From an uncultured Alphaproteobacteria bacterium (lineage in GTDB: Bacteria; Pseudomonadota; Alphaproteobacteria; RF32; CAG-239): 5,661 nt of DNA. Made by a program: the position numbers and the translations under genes. Below are positions 1 to 5,455 of this stretch, piece after piece. How positions within the stretch are numbered: position 1 is the stretch's first letter; each line of letters opens with the position of its first letter. Location of the stretch: the NCBI GenBank assembly GCA_949542085.1, contig CATGXW010000068.1:1-5661 (forward strand), in the 5' to 3' direction. The notes under the pieces were generated by a model. That model saw only the letters and a program-made list of their open reading frames with translations, ran no database searches and had not been told where the DNA came from.

Positions 1-49
1 TGTGTGCTATCGTAAAGGGGTTCCGGAAGTAGAGCATATGAGGTGCGGC

Positions 50-1225
50 ATGAAAAAATTGTTGGCGATGTATATTGGTATTTCAGTTTTGTTTTGCGGT
101 TTTCATGCTGGAGCTTCCAGTTTGGATATGCCTTTTTTAGATAACTCACACGCACAATTCGGTTTAGTTCAGGAAGCTCTGTCTGATGATAGTTCTTCTT
201 ATCAAGTGGCAGGAATTTACCATATTGTGGACTATAGTAAAAAGATGGAAAGTTATTATGGCAAGAGGGTTAATGACGATGGTAAGATCGCGCAAAGCAG
301 TGATTGTGCAATTTATGGATTGTTTGGGCCTTCTGGTTGCTCGTATCCTAAAGTGGTCAGTGATCCGGTGATCGTAAGACAAGGTTTGGTTTGTTACAAG
401 CGCTGTAAATGTTCTTCAGAATATGTTTTAACATCTTGTCCGACGGGAACCAATGTGGATTGTCGTGATAGCTGTGACGGAAAATACAAAAAAGGCGATT
501 GTTTGCAAGATTATAAAATGTCGGACAAAGGTACGTGTGTTCCTCTTTCCTGCACTGAAAAGGGGGGATATGATACGTGTCCGGGCGGATACGGTGTTGC
601 GTCTTATTATTCAACCAATGCCGGTATACATTGTGTTACGTGTGAACAATGCGCTGCCGGCACCTATTCGAAAGGGGCGGGAGCCTGTGTTGCTTGTGCC
701 TGCGGGACATATTCCAAAGCAGGAGCCGCGAGTTGCACGCCTTGTGCCAGCGGAACATATCAGCCTGAAAAAGGAAGATATTCTTGTAAGAGTTTAGACC
801 ATCCTGACGGATGGACGATATCTTCGGATAAATGCAGTGTTACAAAAAAATCTTGTCCGACTGGTTATACTGCAGGTGTGACAAATTGCAGTTCTTGGGT
901 TTATTCTTGGAAAGGGTATTCAGGAGATGATGTTTGTGGCAAATGCACGCCGCAAAATGATGATTGTCCAACAGGTTATGGCAAAACAGCTTGTACTTCG
1001 ACACAGAAACAAGTCGGAACGACAATAACTGAAGCAGGAACAAAGTGTTATAAATGTGAGGATTTGCCGATTTGTCCGACCGGACAAGTTGAGGTAGAAA
1101 CTTATTGGTGTAAGGTTCCGTCGACGAATTGTTCATCTATGGGATATACAAAGACAAGTGCCGAGTGCAACGGTAAAGAGATTGTCAAATGTCCTTTTGA
1201 CCTTTCGAAAATCTATTGTTTGTAA
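50..1225 (+). CDS. Secreted cysteine-rich repeat protein
   Basis: A 391-residue protein of unknown function, probably exported. I chose the ATG at 50 because GAGGT (40-44) lies 5 nt upstream and the protein then opens with a classic signal peptide (MKK, a hydrophobic stretch to about residue 19, likely cleavage near AGA at 20-22). The frame is open to the left edge and ATG38 or GTG2 are alternatives. The mature part has about 36 cysteines. Residues 201-246 carry three tandem units of the form C-x-x-G-T-Y (starting at C201, C216 and C232), like the GCC2/GCC3 or ephrin-receptor-like Cys-rich fold. CPTG recurs at 130, 269, 306 and 342. The C-terminus (361-390) is a four-cysteine module with a GYTK motif and CPFD, also found in the next gene. 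The many cysteines imply disulphide-bonded folding outside the cytoplasm (inference). No enzyme motif is visible; adhesion or a surface role is only a guess. Confidence 0.8.
   Translation: MKKLLAMYIGISVLFCGFHAGASSLDMPFLDNSHAQFGLVQEALSDDSSSYQVAGIYHIVDYSKKMESYYGKRVNDDGKIAQSSDCAIYGLFGPSGCSYPKVVSDPVIVRQGLVCYKRCKCSSEYVLTSCPTGTNVDCRDSCDGKYKKGDCLQDYKMSDKGTCVPLSCTEKGGYDTCPGGYGVASYYSTNAGIHCVTCEQCAAGTYSKGAGACVACACGTYSKAGAASCTPCASGTYQPEKGRYSCKSLDHPDGWTISSDKCSVTKKSCPTGYTAGVTNCSSWVYSWKGYSGDDVCGKCTPQNDDCPTGYGKTACTSTQKQVGTTITEAGTKCYKCEDLPICPTGQVEVETYWCKVPSTNCSSMGYTKTSAECNGKEIVKCPFDLSKIYCL
650..787 (+). repeat. Three tandem C-x-x-G-T-Y protein repeats
   Basis: Within the first Cys-rich protein, residues 201-246 contain three consecutive units starting CAAGTYSK, CACGTYSK and CASGTYQP, with periods of 15 and 16 residues and an additional Cys 12-14 residues into each unit. 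This pattern resembles the GCC2/GCC3 or ephrin-receptor-like Cys-rich repeats, common in extracellular proteins. The assignment is by eye from the Cys/Gly-Thr-Tyr pattern. Confidence 0.6.
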
Positions 1226-1228
1226 TTT

Positions 1229-1234
1229 AAGGAG
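1229..1234 (+). promoter_or_regulatory. Ribosome binding site of second Cys-rich gene
   Basis: AAGGAG lies 6 nt before the ATG at 1241, inside the 15-nt gap after the stop of the upstream gene. It fixes the start of the second gene and supports co-transcription, because the gap leaves no room for a separate promoter or terminator. Confidence 0.75.
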
Positions 1235-1240
1235 AAAACA

Positions 1241-2254
1241 ATGAGTTATTCAGGCAAAGTTTCGCAGATGCTTCTTTTAGGGAGCTGTCTGTTTATGAAT
1301 GTTTCTTTGGCAGCGGCATCTTGCGCCCCCAGTGATTGTTCAGCTCTCGGATATACCAAAAGCAAATCTGATTGCGGGAGCGCCGGAGGTATTCAATGTC
1401 CGTTTGACAGCACCAAATATTATTGCCCGTCGTGCAGCAGCGGTTCTGATACTCAGGGGGCTGTTCCTTGCACTCCGGGGACGATTTTGTTTAGTAACTG
1501 GAAATGTTATAAAGCTGATGATGCTGTTAAGCTCAATTATGTTCCGGACGAAGTGCCCATAGCTATGGTGGTGAGAGGCGCCGGAGATGTCAAGGGGCAA
1601 AACGGACTGGCGGCAGCTTTAGGTTTTTCGCTGGATAGTGTTAGTAATTCGGAAAGCAACTGTGTTTTAAAGTTTTTGGAGAGTGCCACTAGTATTTCTA
1701 CCTCCTGTTCGACCATACATGGTTGTTTGGGTGGTCGGTCAAATTTTAGCGGAAAAATAAATAGTTTTATTAATTTTACGATGAATAGGGGGGCTGCAAA
1801 TTGCAAGTCTGGGGAGGCGGCAGAAAGAGCAAATGCCTATAAAACGAAGGGAACTGAAACTTCTTCTAAGGAATGGTTTTTACCTACAATGAAAGAACTT
1901 AAATATCTTTCCCAATTGACCGGAAGTTATGATAATTTTCGAAAGTCCTTTTGTGCTACTCGTGAGGTTTGTGAGGCTATACCTTTGGAAAACAGAGAGG
2001 AATATGATTCCTGTGTTGAATATTATAGCACAATATGTGGTACAGATTGTACCGCCGGACCTTCTTGCGAATTTTTTTCTATAAGTAATGCCGGAAAGAT
2101 TTGGTCCTCAGTACCTCATGATAATGATACTACTTGGGTTTGGGATACCAGCAGATCGGATTGTTGGAATGAGGGGAGTGCGTCCTGTTATTTAAGTAAT
2201 ACGGGGAATAAGTCTGAATATGTTCGGGTGCTTCCGTTTATAGAGGTCCCATAG
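1241..2254 (+). CDS. Secreted Cys-rich protein with DUF1566-like domain
   Basis: A 337-residue probably exported protein. The ATG is set by AAGGAG 6 nt upstream and by the N-terminal hydrophobic segment (residues 9-27) ending in LAAAS, a likely signal peptidase I site; an LGSC at 13-16 is lipobox-like but sits too early in the hydrophobic stretch to favour a lipoprotein. Residues 33-62 form a four-cysteine module (GYTK at 37-40, CPFD at 53-56) with the same spacing as the end of the upstream protein, followed by CPSC. From about residue 103 the protein resembles DUF1566/Lcl C-terminal domains: AERANAY (194-200), the hallmark EWFLPTMKEL (211-220), IWSSVP (287-292) and a terminal YVRVLP (327-332). 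An insert with extra cysteines (238-276) splits the usual core. DUF1566 proteins are often surface or lectin-like, but the biochemical role is unclear. Probably in an operon with the gene ending 15 nt upstream. Confidence 0.82.
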   Translation: MSYSGKVSQMLLLGSCLFMNVSLAAASCAPSDCSALGYTKSKSDCGSAGGIQCPFDSTKYYCPSCSSGSDTQGAVPCTPGTILFSNWKCYKADDAVKLNYVPDEVPIAMVVRGAGDVKGQNGLAAALGFSLDSVSNSESNCVLKFLESATSISTSCSTIHGCLGGRSNFSGKINSFINFTMNRGAANCKSGEAAERANAYKTKGTETSSKEWFLPTMKELKYLSQLTGSYDNFRKSFCATREVCEAIPLENREEYDSCVEYYSTICGTDCTAGPSCEFFSISNAGKIWSSVPHDNDTTWVWDTSRSDCWNEGSASCYLSNTGNKSEYVRVLPFIEVP

Positions 2255-2297
2255 CTTAACGGATACTGTCGGATTTATCCCAAGATGTATTAATTCA

Positions 2298-2326
2298 TTG
2301 CCAAAGTGGGATTTTGCTTATATAAA
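2298..2326 (+). promoter_or_regulatory. Sigma70-type promoter of the glycan operon
   Basis: TTGCCA (2298-2303) and TATAAA (2321-2326) are separated by 17 nt; each box matches 5 of 6 consensus bases. Transcription would begin near 2333, giving a leader of about 22 nt before the ATG at 2355. It lies in the 100-nt gap after the Cys-rich pair and separates the two operons. I see no clear terminator hairpin in that gap. Confidence 0.6.
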
Positions 2327-2354
2327 ATAGTAAAACAACCTGGGTGAGGGATTA

Positions 2355-3143
2355 ATGATACCTAAAGTTATTCATTATTGCTGGTTTGGTGATAATCCGA
2401 TGGGCGAGTTGGAAAACCGCTGTCTGGCTTCTTGGAAAAAGTTTTTTCCGGATTATAAAATTCGCAAATGGGGCAATGAGGACTTAGAGCGTCTTGACAA
2501 TCGCTATCTGAAAGAAGCCATTGCCGCCAAAAAGTGGGCGTTTGTTTCCGATTATGTCCGTTTGTATGCTTTGTACGAAGAAGGTGGTATTTATTTTGAT
2601 ACAGATGAGGAAGTCCGCCGGCCGTTAGATGAGTTTATGGATCATGACTTTTTCATCGGTTCACAGCGTTGCGGAAGCTGTCGTAATATTTCGCCGGCCC
2701 TTATCGGAACATTGCCGCAGAGTGAAATTGTCAAAAATCTGCTGGCAGTTTATGATGATGAGGTTTTTGTTAAGCCGGACGGAACGTATAATTTAACAAC
2801 AAATCCTGTTTATTTTGCTCGTGTGATGAAAGAAAAATACGGGCTTGATGATGTGTTTGTAACAGAAGGACGTCTGAAAATCACCGATAACGCGTATATT
2901 TATCCGTATTTTTATTTTTGCACCGATAACAAAGACGCTTATGCCGTTCATCACTATTCCGGCAGCTGGAAACCGGATTGGAAAGTTGAAGACAAAATGA
3001 AACTGCCGTTTGGTTTTGTTGTTCGCAAATATAAAAAGAACAGGGACGGTGAGCCGATGCCTTTGGATGATGATGAGCGAATCATCGGACAATTGAGCAC
3101 ATCCAAGCGTTCTAAGTGGACATTGATAAAAAAGCGGAAATAA
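2355..3143 (+). CDS. GT32-like glycosyltransferase (Gly_transf_sug, DXD)
   Basis: A 262-residue cytoplasmic glycosyltransferase resembling family GT32 / Gly_transf_sug proteins (OCH1-like and capsular polysaccharide transferases), which move a sugar from a nucleotide sugar to a growing glycan. The N-terminus IPKVIHYCWFG (2-12) is the family hallmark opening. SDYVRLYALYEEGGIYFDTD (65-84) holds the conserved core, with the metal/nucleotide-binding DXD as D82-T83-D84. HHYSGSW (199-205) is the typical C-terminal His/Trp motif. The length suits a complete single-domain enzyme and no membrane segment is seen. Start: ATG at 2355, with GAGGG (2346-2350) 4 nt upstream. It is first in an operon with a PIG-L deacetylase 1 nt downstream and a third gene coupled to that, suggesting one surface-glycan pathway. 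Donor and acceptor cannot be read from the sequence. Confidence 0.9.
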   Translation: MIPKVIHYCWFGDNPMGELENRCLASWKKFFPDYKIRKWGNEDLERLDNRYLKEAIAAKKWAFVSDYVRLYALYEEGGIYFDTDEEVRRPLDEFMDHDFFIGSQRCGSCRNISPALIGTLPQSEIVKNLLAVYDDEVFVKPDGTYNLTTNPVYFARVMKEKYGLDDVFVTEGRLKITDNAYIYPYFYFCTDNKDAYAVHHYSGSWKPDWKVEDKMKLPFGFVVRKYKKNRDGEPMPLDDDERIIGQLSTSKRSKWTLIKKRK

Positions 3144-3144
3144 A

Positions 3145-3840
3145 ATGGGACTGAAAAAAATCAATCGTTGGATAAAAAACAAAATTCACGGTTATGATTT
3201 GCCAAAATTGGTCAAATCCAAGGCGTGGACCATCAAACCGGAAGACAGACTTTGCATTTTGGCACCGCATCCTGATGATGAGACGATTGCTTGCGGCGGT
3301 TTGTTGGCAAAATACGGACCGCAATGCGATGTCATTCTGCTGACAGACGGGCAAAAAGGCGGTCTTGCCGGTTGGGATGAGGCTCATACGTCTGAAGTCA
3401 GAAAAGCGGAGTTTGAACAGGCTATGGCTTTTTTGAATGTGCGGTCATATTCTTTTATGAATGGAACGGATGGCGCTTTGATAGATGCCTATCAGAAGTT
3501 TGCGCAGATTGATTTTTCGGCTTATGATTATGTGTTGATGCCGCACCGGCAGGACACGCATGCCGATCATATGGTTGTCAGCGCTTTTTGGCGGCGGCTG
3601 CAGAAAGAAAAGAGATATAAAGCCAAAGCTGTTTTTTATGAATTGTGGGGAGCTTTGTCGGTTCCGACACATTATGTAGATATTACTGATGTGATTGAAC
3701 GAAAGAAGGCTGCTATTGCTATTTATCAGTCGCAGTTAACCAATATTGATTATACTTCCAGAATCGTGGCGTTGAATCATTATCGCGGCATTCATCATCA
3801 TCTTTTATATGAAGAAGATTTTGTTGTGGAGACATTATAA
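3145..3840 (+). CDS. PIG-L/LmbE family zinc N-deacetylase
   Basis: A 231-residue deacetylase of the PIG-L/LmbE superfamily, zinc hydrolases that remove acetyl groups from N-acetylglucosamine-type sugars (for example GlcNAc-PI, MshB and BshB substrates). The signature PHPDDE is at residues 41-46; by family knowledge H42 and D45 bind zinc and D44 is the general base. A second motif, PHRQDTHADH (133-142), supplies the third zinc ligand, most likely H142. The K-x-x-A-x-x-x-Y-x-S-Q region (188-197) is also family-typical. The start lies one base after the upstream stop with only a weak GGA upstream, so translation is probably coupled to the glycosyltransferase. The first ~30 residues are basic and precede the core. 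Sitting between a GT32-like enzyme and a third glycan-operon gene, it probably deacetylates a sugar of a surface polysaccharide rather than making mycothiol or bacillithiol (inference). Confidence 0.92.
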   Translation: MGLKKINRWIKNKIHGYDLPKLVKSKAWTIKPEDRLCILAPHPDDETIACGGLLAKYGPQCDVILLTDGQKGGLAGWDEAHTSEVRKAEFEQAMAFLNVRSYSFMNGTDGALIDAYQKFAQIDFSAYDYVLMPHRQDTHADHMVVSAFWRRLQKEKRYKAKAVFYELWGALSVPTHYVDITDVIERKKAAIAIYQSQLTNIDYTSRIVALNHYRGIHHHLLYEEDFVVETL

Positions 3841-4514
3841 TGTGTATGAAAAAAGGAATGCATACGTATAATTTAAAAATTGATGATTTATTGGCTTTGC
3901 CTGATTGTGCTGGTGAAAACGACTATGCGGGTAAAGAGGTTGCTATATTGATTGGTAATAACAAAAAGGGCATTTCTGATTGTCTGCTTTCTTCCCGAGA
4001 AACTCTTTTGGAACTTCGAAAAACACAGGATTATGTTGAGACGCAGATTTATTTTCATCCGGTTATTCGCAGTTGGAATCTGTTGTTTTTATTAATCGGA
4101 AAGTTGCGCAAGAGATTTAAAACACACGGAACGCATTGCTATCATATGCGGCCGCAGGATATTAAAGAGAAAAAGCTTATCCGTTGTGTCAGAACGAAAG
4201 ATAACGCTTATCAATTTTCACAAGTTCATATTCCTGATGAAGAAAGATATCGTCTTTATGAGGAGTTGGAGGATGATATTGTTAAAAACGGGTGGAATGC
4301 TAAGTGCGGTTCGCTTTCTATTATGCTGTGTCGGAGCTTGGGTTATAAAGATAGTTTGGATAACGGCAACCACCGGATAAACATCTGTTTGGAGCACAAT
4401 ATTCCGGAAGTGACAGTTTCTTTTTGCTATGCCGGAAAAATTCCGTGCTTTTTTATAAAGCTATTTGACGCGATTGAAAAAATATCTGCTTTTGCGAATC
4501 TTTCAAAAAAGTAG
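3840..4514 (+). CDS. Uncharacterised protein with ParB-like GNHR segment
   Basis: A 224-residue protein whose family I do not recognise with certainty. It begins in TAATG overlapping the stop of the deacetylase by one base, a sign of translational coupling; ATG3846 is an alternative start. Residues 128-196 resemble the ParB/sulfiredoxin-like fold found in proteins of glycan loci: PDEERYRLYEELEDDIVKNGW (132-152) looks like the helix that follows the substrate loop, and DNGNHRINICLEHNIPEVTV (174-193) matches the pattern D-G-N-H-R-(x)n-G-I-x-x-V-x-V. The middle (84-115) is basic (KLRKRFKTH, KEKK). There is no signal peptide and no convincing membrane segment. Being last in a GT32/PIG-L operon, it may assist surface-glycan synthesis, possibly as a small kinase- or nucleotide-binding-like enzyme; this is inference only. 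ParB-type DNA partitioning is unlikely from the context and size. Confidence 0.8.
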   Translation: MCMKKGMHTYNLKIDDLLALPDCAGENDYAGKEVAILIGNNKKGISDCLLSSRETLLELRKTQDYVETQIYFHPVIRSWNLLFLLIGKLRKRFKTHGTHCYHMRPQDIKEKKLIRCVRTKDNAYQFSQVHIPDEERYRLYEELEDDIVKNGWNAKCGSLSIMLCRSLGYKDSLDNGNHRINICLEHNIPEVTVSFCYAGKIPCFFIKLFDAIEKISAFANLSKK

Positions 4515-4545
4515 ATTTCGAATCGTTGGAAACGCTTTTGTTTGT

Positions 4546-4576
4546 AAGAGGAGGGCGGAAAATCCCTCCTTTTTTT
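4546..4576 (+). terminator. Intrinsic terminator of the glycan operon
   Basis: AGGAGGG (4549-4555) pairs with CCCTCCT (4564-4570) around an 8-nt loop, followed by a run of seven Ts (4570-4576). It lies 32 nt after the last stop of the glycan operon. Confidence 0.88.
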
Positions 4577-4638
4577 ATTAAAAATGTGTATAAGTCGGAA
4601 AAAAGTGCTCTTTTATCCCCTGTAAGCGTTGTTTTTGT

Positions 4639-4667
4639 TTGACTTAACGGATTTTTGGCGCTTAAAT
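4639..4667 (+). promoter_or_regulatory. Possible promoter of the HU gene
   Basis: TTGACT (4639-4644) and TTAAAT (4662-4667) are 17 nt apart. The -35 box is good (5/6), the -10 box weaker (4/6). It would give a leader of about 60 nt. A later AT-rich TATAAC/TATATT stretch (4704-4716) is a possible -10 but has no matching -35. Confidence 0.42.
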
Positions 4668-4716
4668 TTTCTTGTGGTTAGAGATATTTTCTCCACATTG
4701 GTTTATAACTTATATT

Positions 4717-4724
4717 AGAGGGAG
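4717..4724 (+). promoter_or_regulatory. RBS that fixes a GTG start for HU
   Basis: AGAGGGAG ends 8 nt before the GTG at 4733. No in-frame ATG exists between the upstream in-frame stop (4706-4708) and GTG4733, so this site decides a non-ATG start. Confidence 0.7.
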
Positions 4725-4732
4725 TCCTCACC

Positions 4733-5005
4733 GTGAATAAAAACGAATTGATTGCTAGCATCGCTAGCGAAACAGGCCTTACAAAAACTGATTCTGCTAA
4801 GGCTTTGGATGCATTTGTAGCTTCTATCACAAACGCTTTGAAGAAAGGTGATGAAGTTCGTTTGGTTGGTTTTGGTACATTCGCTGTTTCTAAACGCGCT
4901 GCTACAACTGGCCGTAATCCGCGTACCGGTGCCGCTATTAAAATTCCGGCTCGCAAACAGGCTAAGTTCAAAGCTGGTAAAGCTTTACAAGATTCTGTAA
5001 ACTAA
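4733..5005 (+). CDS. hupB: HU-family DNA-binding protein
   Basis: A complete 90-residue HU histone-like protein, the usual length. HU forms dimers that bend and compact nucleoid DNA without strong sequence specificity. MNKNELI opens as in many HU proteins; the two N-terminal helices span about 3-38, GFGTF is at 46-50 and the DNA-gripping arm signature RNPRTG at 61-66, followed by IPARKQAKFKAGKAL (71-85). K83 and neighbouring basic residues fit the DNA-binding saddle. The start codon is GTG, fixed by AGAGGGAG 8 nt upstream and by alignment to the family start. Ala codons are mostly GCT, consistent with high expression. It has its own promoter candidate and two tandem terminators, so it is monocistronic. 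A tRNA-Val gene follows, as downstream of lon-hupB in many Alphaproteobacteria; here a glycan operon occupies the upstream side. The hupB symbol rests on this context. Confidence 0.96.
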   Translation: MNKNELIASIASETGLTKTDSAKALDAFVASITNALKKGDEVRLVGFGTFAVSKRAATTGRNPRTGAAIKIPARKQAKFKAGKALQDSVN

Positions 5006-5013
5006 TATAAGTG

Positions 5014-5040
5014 AGAGCCGGATACAACCGGCTCTTTATA
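5014..5040 (+). terminator. First HU terminator
   Basis: AGAGCCGG (5014-5021) pairs with CCGGCTCT (5028-5035) around the loop ATACAA. The T-tract is short (TTT then ATAT), so leakiness is plausible. Flanking AATATAA and TTATATATT could lengthen the stem after an internal gap. Confidence 0.75.
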
Positions 5041-5052
5041 TATTATAAGATT

Positions 5053-5078
5053 AAACGGGGCTTTGGCCTCGTTTTTTT
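5053..5078 (+). terminator. Second HU terminator
   Basis: AAACGGGGC (5053-5061) pairs with GCCTCGTTT (5066-5074) around TTTG with one G-U pair, then Ts run to 5078. It backs up the weaker hairpin 13 nt upstream and insulates the tRNA gene from HU transcription. Confidence 0.8.
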
Positions 5079-5129
5079 ATGATGTTATCTGTTGCTTGTG
5101 AAAAAAATAAAAAAAATTGAATTTTTTAC

Positions 5130-5158
5130 TTGATTTATTATTTTTGACGATGTATAAA
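5130..5158 (+). promoter_or_regulatory. Promoter of the tRNA-Val gene
   Basis: TTGATT (5130-5135) and TATAAA (5153-5158) are spaced by 17 nt, in a strongly AT-rich, A/T-tract-laden stretch (5100-5145) that could act as an UP-like or bent element. Transcription would start near 5165, about 12 nt before the tRNA. CACTT (5159-5163) and AAGTG (5168-5172) could form a small hairpin in the leader. Confidence 0.65.
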
Positions 5159-5176
5159 CACTTCCGTAAGTGAGAT

Positions 5177-5252
5177 GGGCGCTTAGCTCAGCTGGAAGAG
5201 CATCTCGTTTACACCGAGAGGGTCGGGAGTTCGAACCTCTCAACTCCCACCA
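5177..5252 (+). tRNA. tRNA-Val (anticodon UAC), imperfect acceptor stem
   Basis: A 76-nt cloverleaf with CCA encoded (5250-5252). D-stem GCTC/GAGC, anticodon stem TCTCG/CGAGA with loop TTTACAC (anticodon TAC at 5210-5212, reading GUA and probably other Val codons), variable loop GGGTC, T-stem GGGAG/CTCTC (one G-U) and T-loop TTCGAAC are all intact. The acceptor stem is odd: GGGCGCT against AACTCCC leaves mismatches C4-U69 and C6-A67, where a normal Val tRNA of this type would have AGCGCCC. The 5' three quarters looks canonical while the 3' end differs and is repeated twice downstream, so the end may have been replaced by recombination. Whether it is still charged is uncertain, but the promoter and terminator indicate expression. 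The position after HU is as in other Alphaproteobacteria. Confidence 0.9.
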
Positions 5253-5282
5253 ATAACACAAAACCCACCTGAAGCGGTGGGT
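5234..5282 (+). repeat. tRNA 3'-end repeat, copy 1 (inside tRNA and terminator)
   Basis: This is the parental copy: tRNA 3' end plus the start of the terminator. Bases 5234-5254 recur exactly at 5406-5426, and 5237-5282 recur at 5616-5661 with one change (A5267 is T5646). Confidence 0.9.
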
Positions 5283-5294
5283 TTTGTGTTATTG
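5251..5294 (+). terminator. 19-bp hairpin terminator overlapping the tRNA CCA
   Basis: Positions 5251-5269 pair perfectly with 5276-5294 around the loop TGAAGC. The inner ACCCACC/GGTGGGT with TTTTGTGTT afterwards is a typical terminator core. The outer stem includes the last two bases of the tRNA CCA, so the hairpin touches the mature 3' end. Confidence 0.75.
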
Positions 5295-5312
5295 AATGAA
5301 GTAAGTGGTGAG

Positions 5313-5405
5313 AACTCCCGAGGAAGGGAGTTTGACAAGGAGGAGCAGGCGGAACGGAAGTGCCGCCGCATTTGCGACGACGCAGCGGCGAAGTGTAACG
5401 AAGCC
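5313..5405. other. GC-rich inverted-repeat insert between repeat copies
   Basis: About 61% GC, against an AT-rich surrounding. It opens with a 7-bp hairpin AACTCCC (5313-5319)/GGGAGTT (5326-5332), has GGCGG/CCGCC (5348-5352/5363-5367) and the competing GCCGC/GCGGC (5362-5366/5385-5389). GGGAGTT 5326-5332 can also pair with AACTCCC 5414-5420 of repeat copy 2, closing the whole 99-nt segment up to a CCA. I see no coding signal. It looks like a small structured RNA or a mobile palindromic element. Confidence 0.5.
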
Positions 5406-5426
5406 AACCTCTCAACTCCCACCAAT
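5406..5426 (+). repeat. tRNA 3'-end repeat, copy 2
   Basis: A 21-nt exact match to 5234-5254, covering the T-stem 3' strand, the acceptor 3' strand and the encoded CCA (5422-5424). There is no tRNA body before it: no T-loop TTCGA and no anticodon arm. A terminator starts 3 nt after the CCA. Confidence 0.9.
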
Positions 5427-5427
5427 T

Positions 5428-5454
5428 AAGCCACCGTAAGGTGGCTTTTTTTTT
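5428..5454 (+). terminator. Intrinsic terminator after repeat copy 2
   Basis: AAGCCACC (5428-5435) pairs with GGTGGCTT (5440-5447) around GTAA, followed by Ts through 5454. It is a textbook terminator, different in sequence from the one after the real tRNA. Confidence 0.9.
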
Positions 5455-5455
5455 A

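Noticed and set aside
453..797. Alternative forward frame inside the first Cys-rich gene
   Set aside because: It overlaps a gene with a signal peptide and ordered cysteine repeats; the shifted frame shows no motif or ribosome binding site.
1270..1288. Lipoprotein signal (LGSC) in the second Cys-rich protein
   Set aside because: The cysteine lies in the middle of the hydrophobic stretch, which continues for another ten residues; cleavage after LAAA fits better.
2255..2297. Terminator after the Cys-rich gene pair
   Set aside because: Only a weak GGAT/ATCC pairing is visible and there is no T-run.
2793..3182. Minus-strand frame opposite the glycosyltransferase
   Set aside because: It is antisense to a clear GT32-like enzyme, with no start signal or recognisable domain.
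4678..4971. Minus-strand frame opposite HU
   Set aside because: It lies antisense to an unambiguous HU gene and reflects that gene's codon bias.
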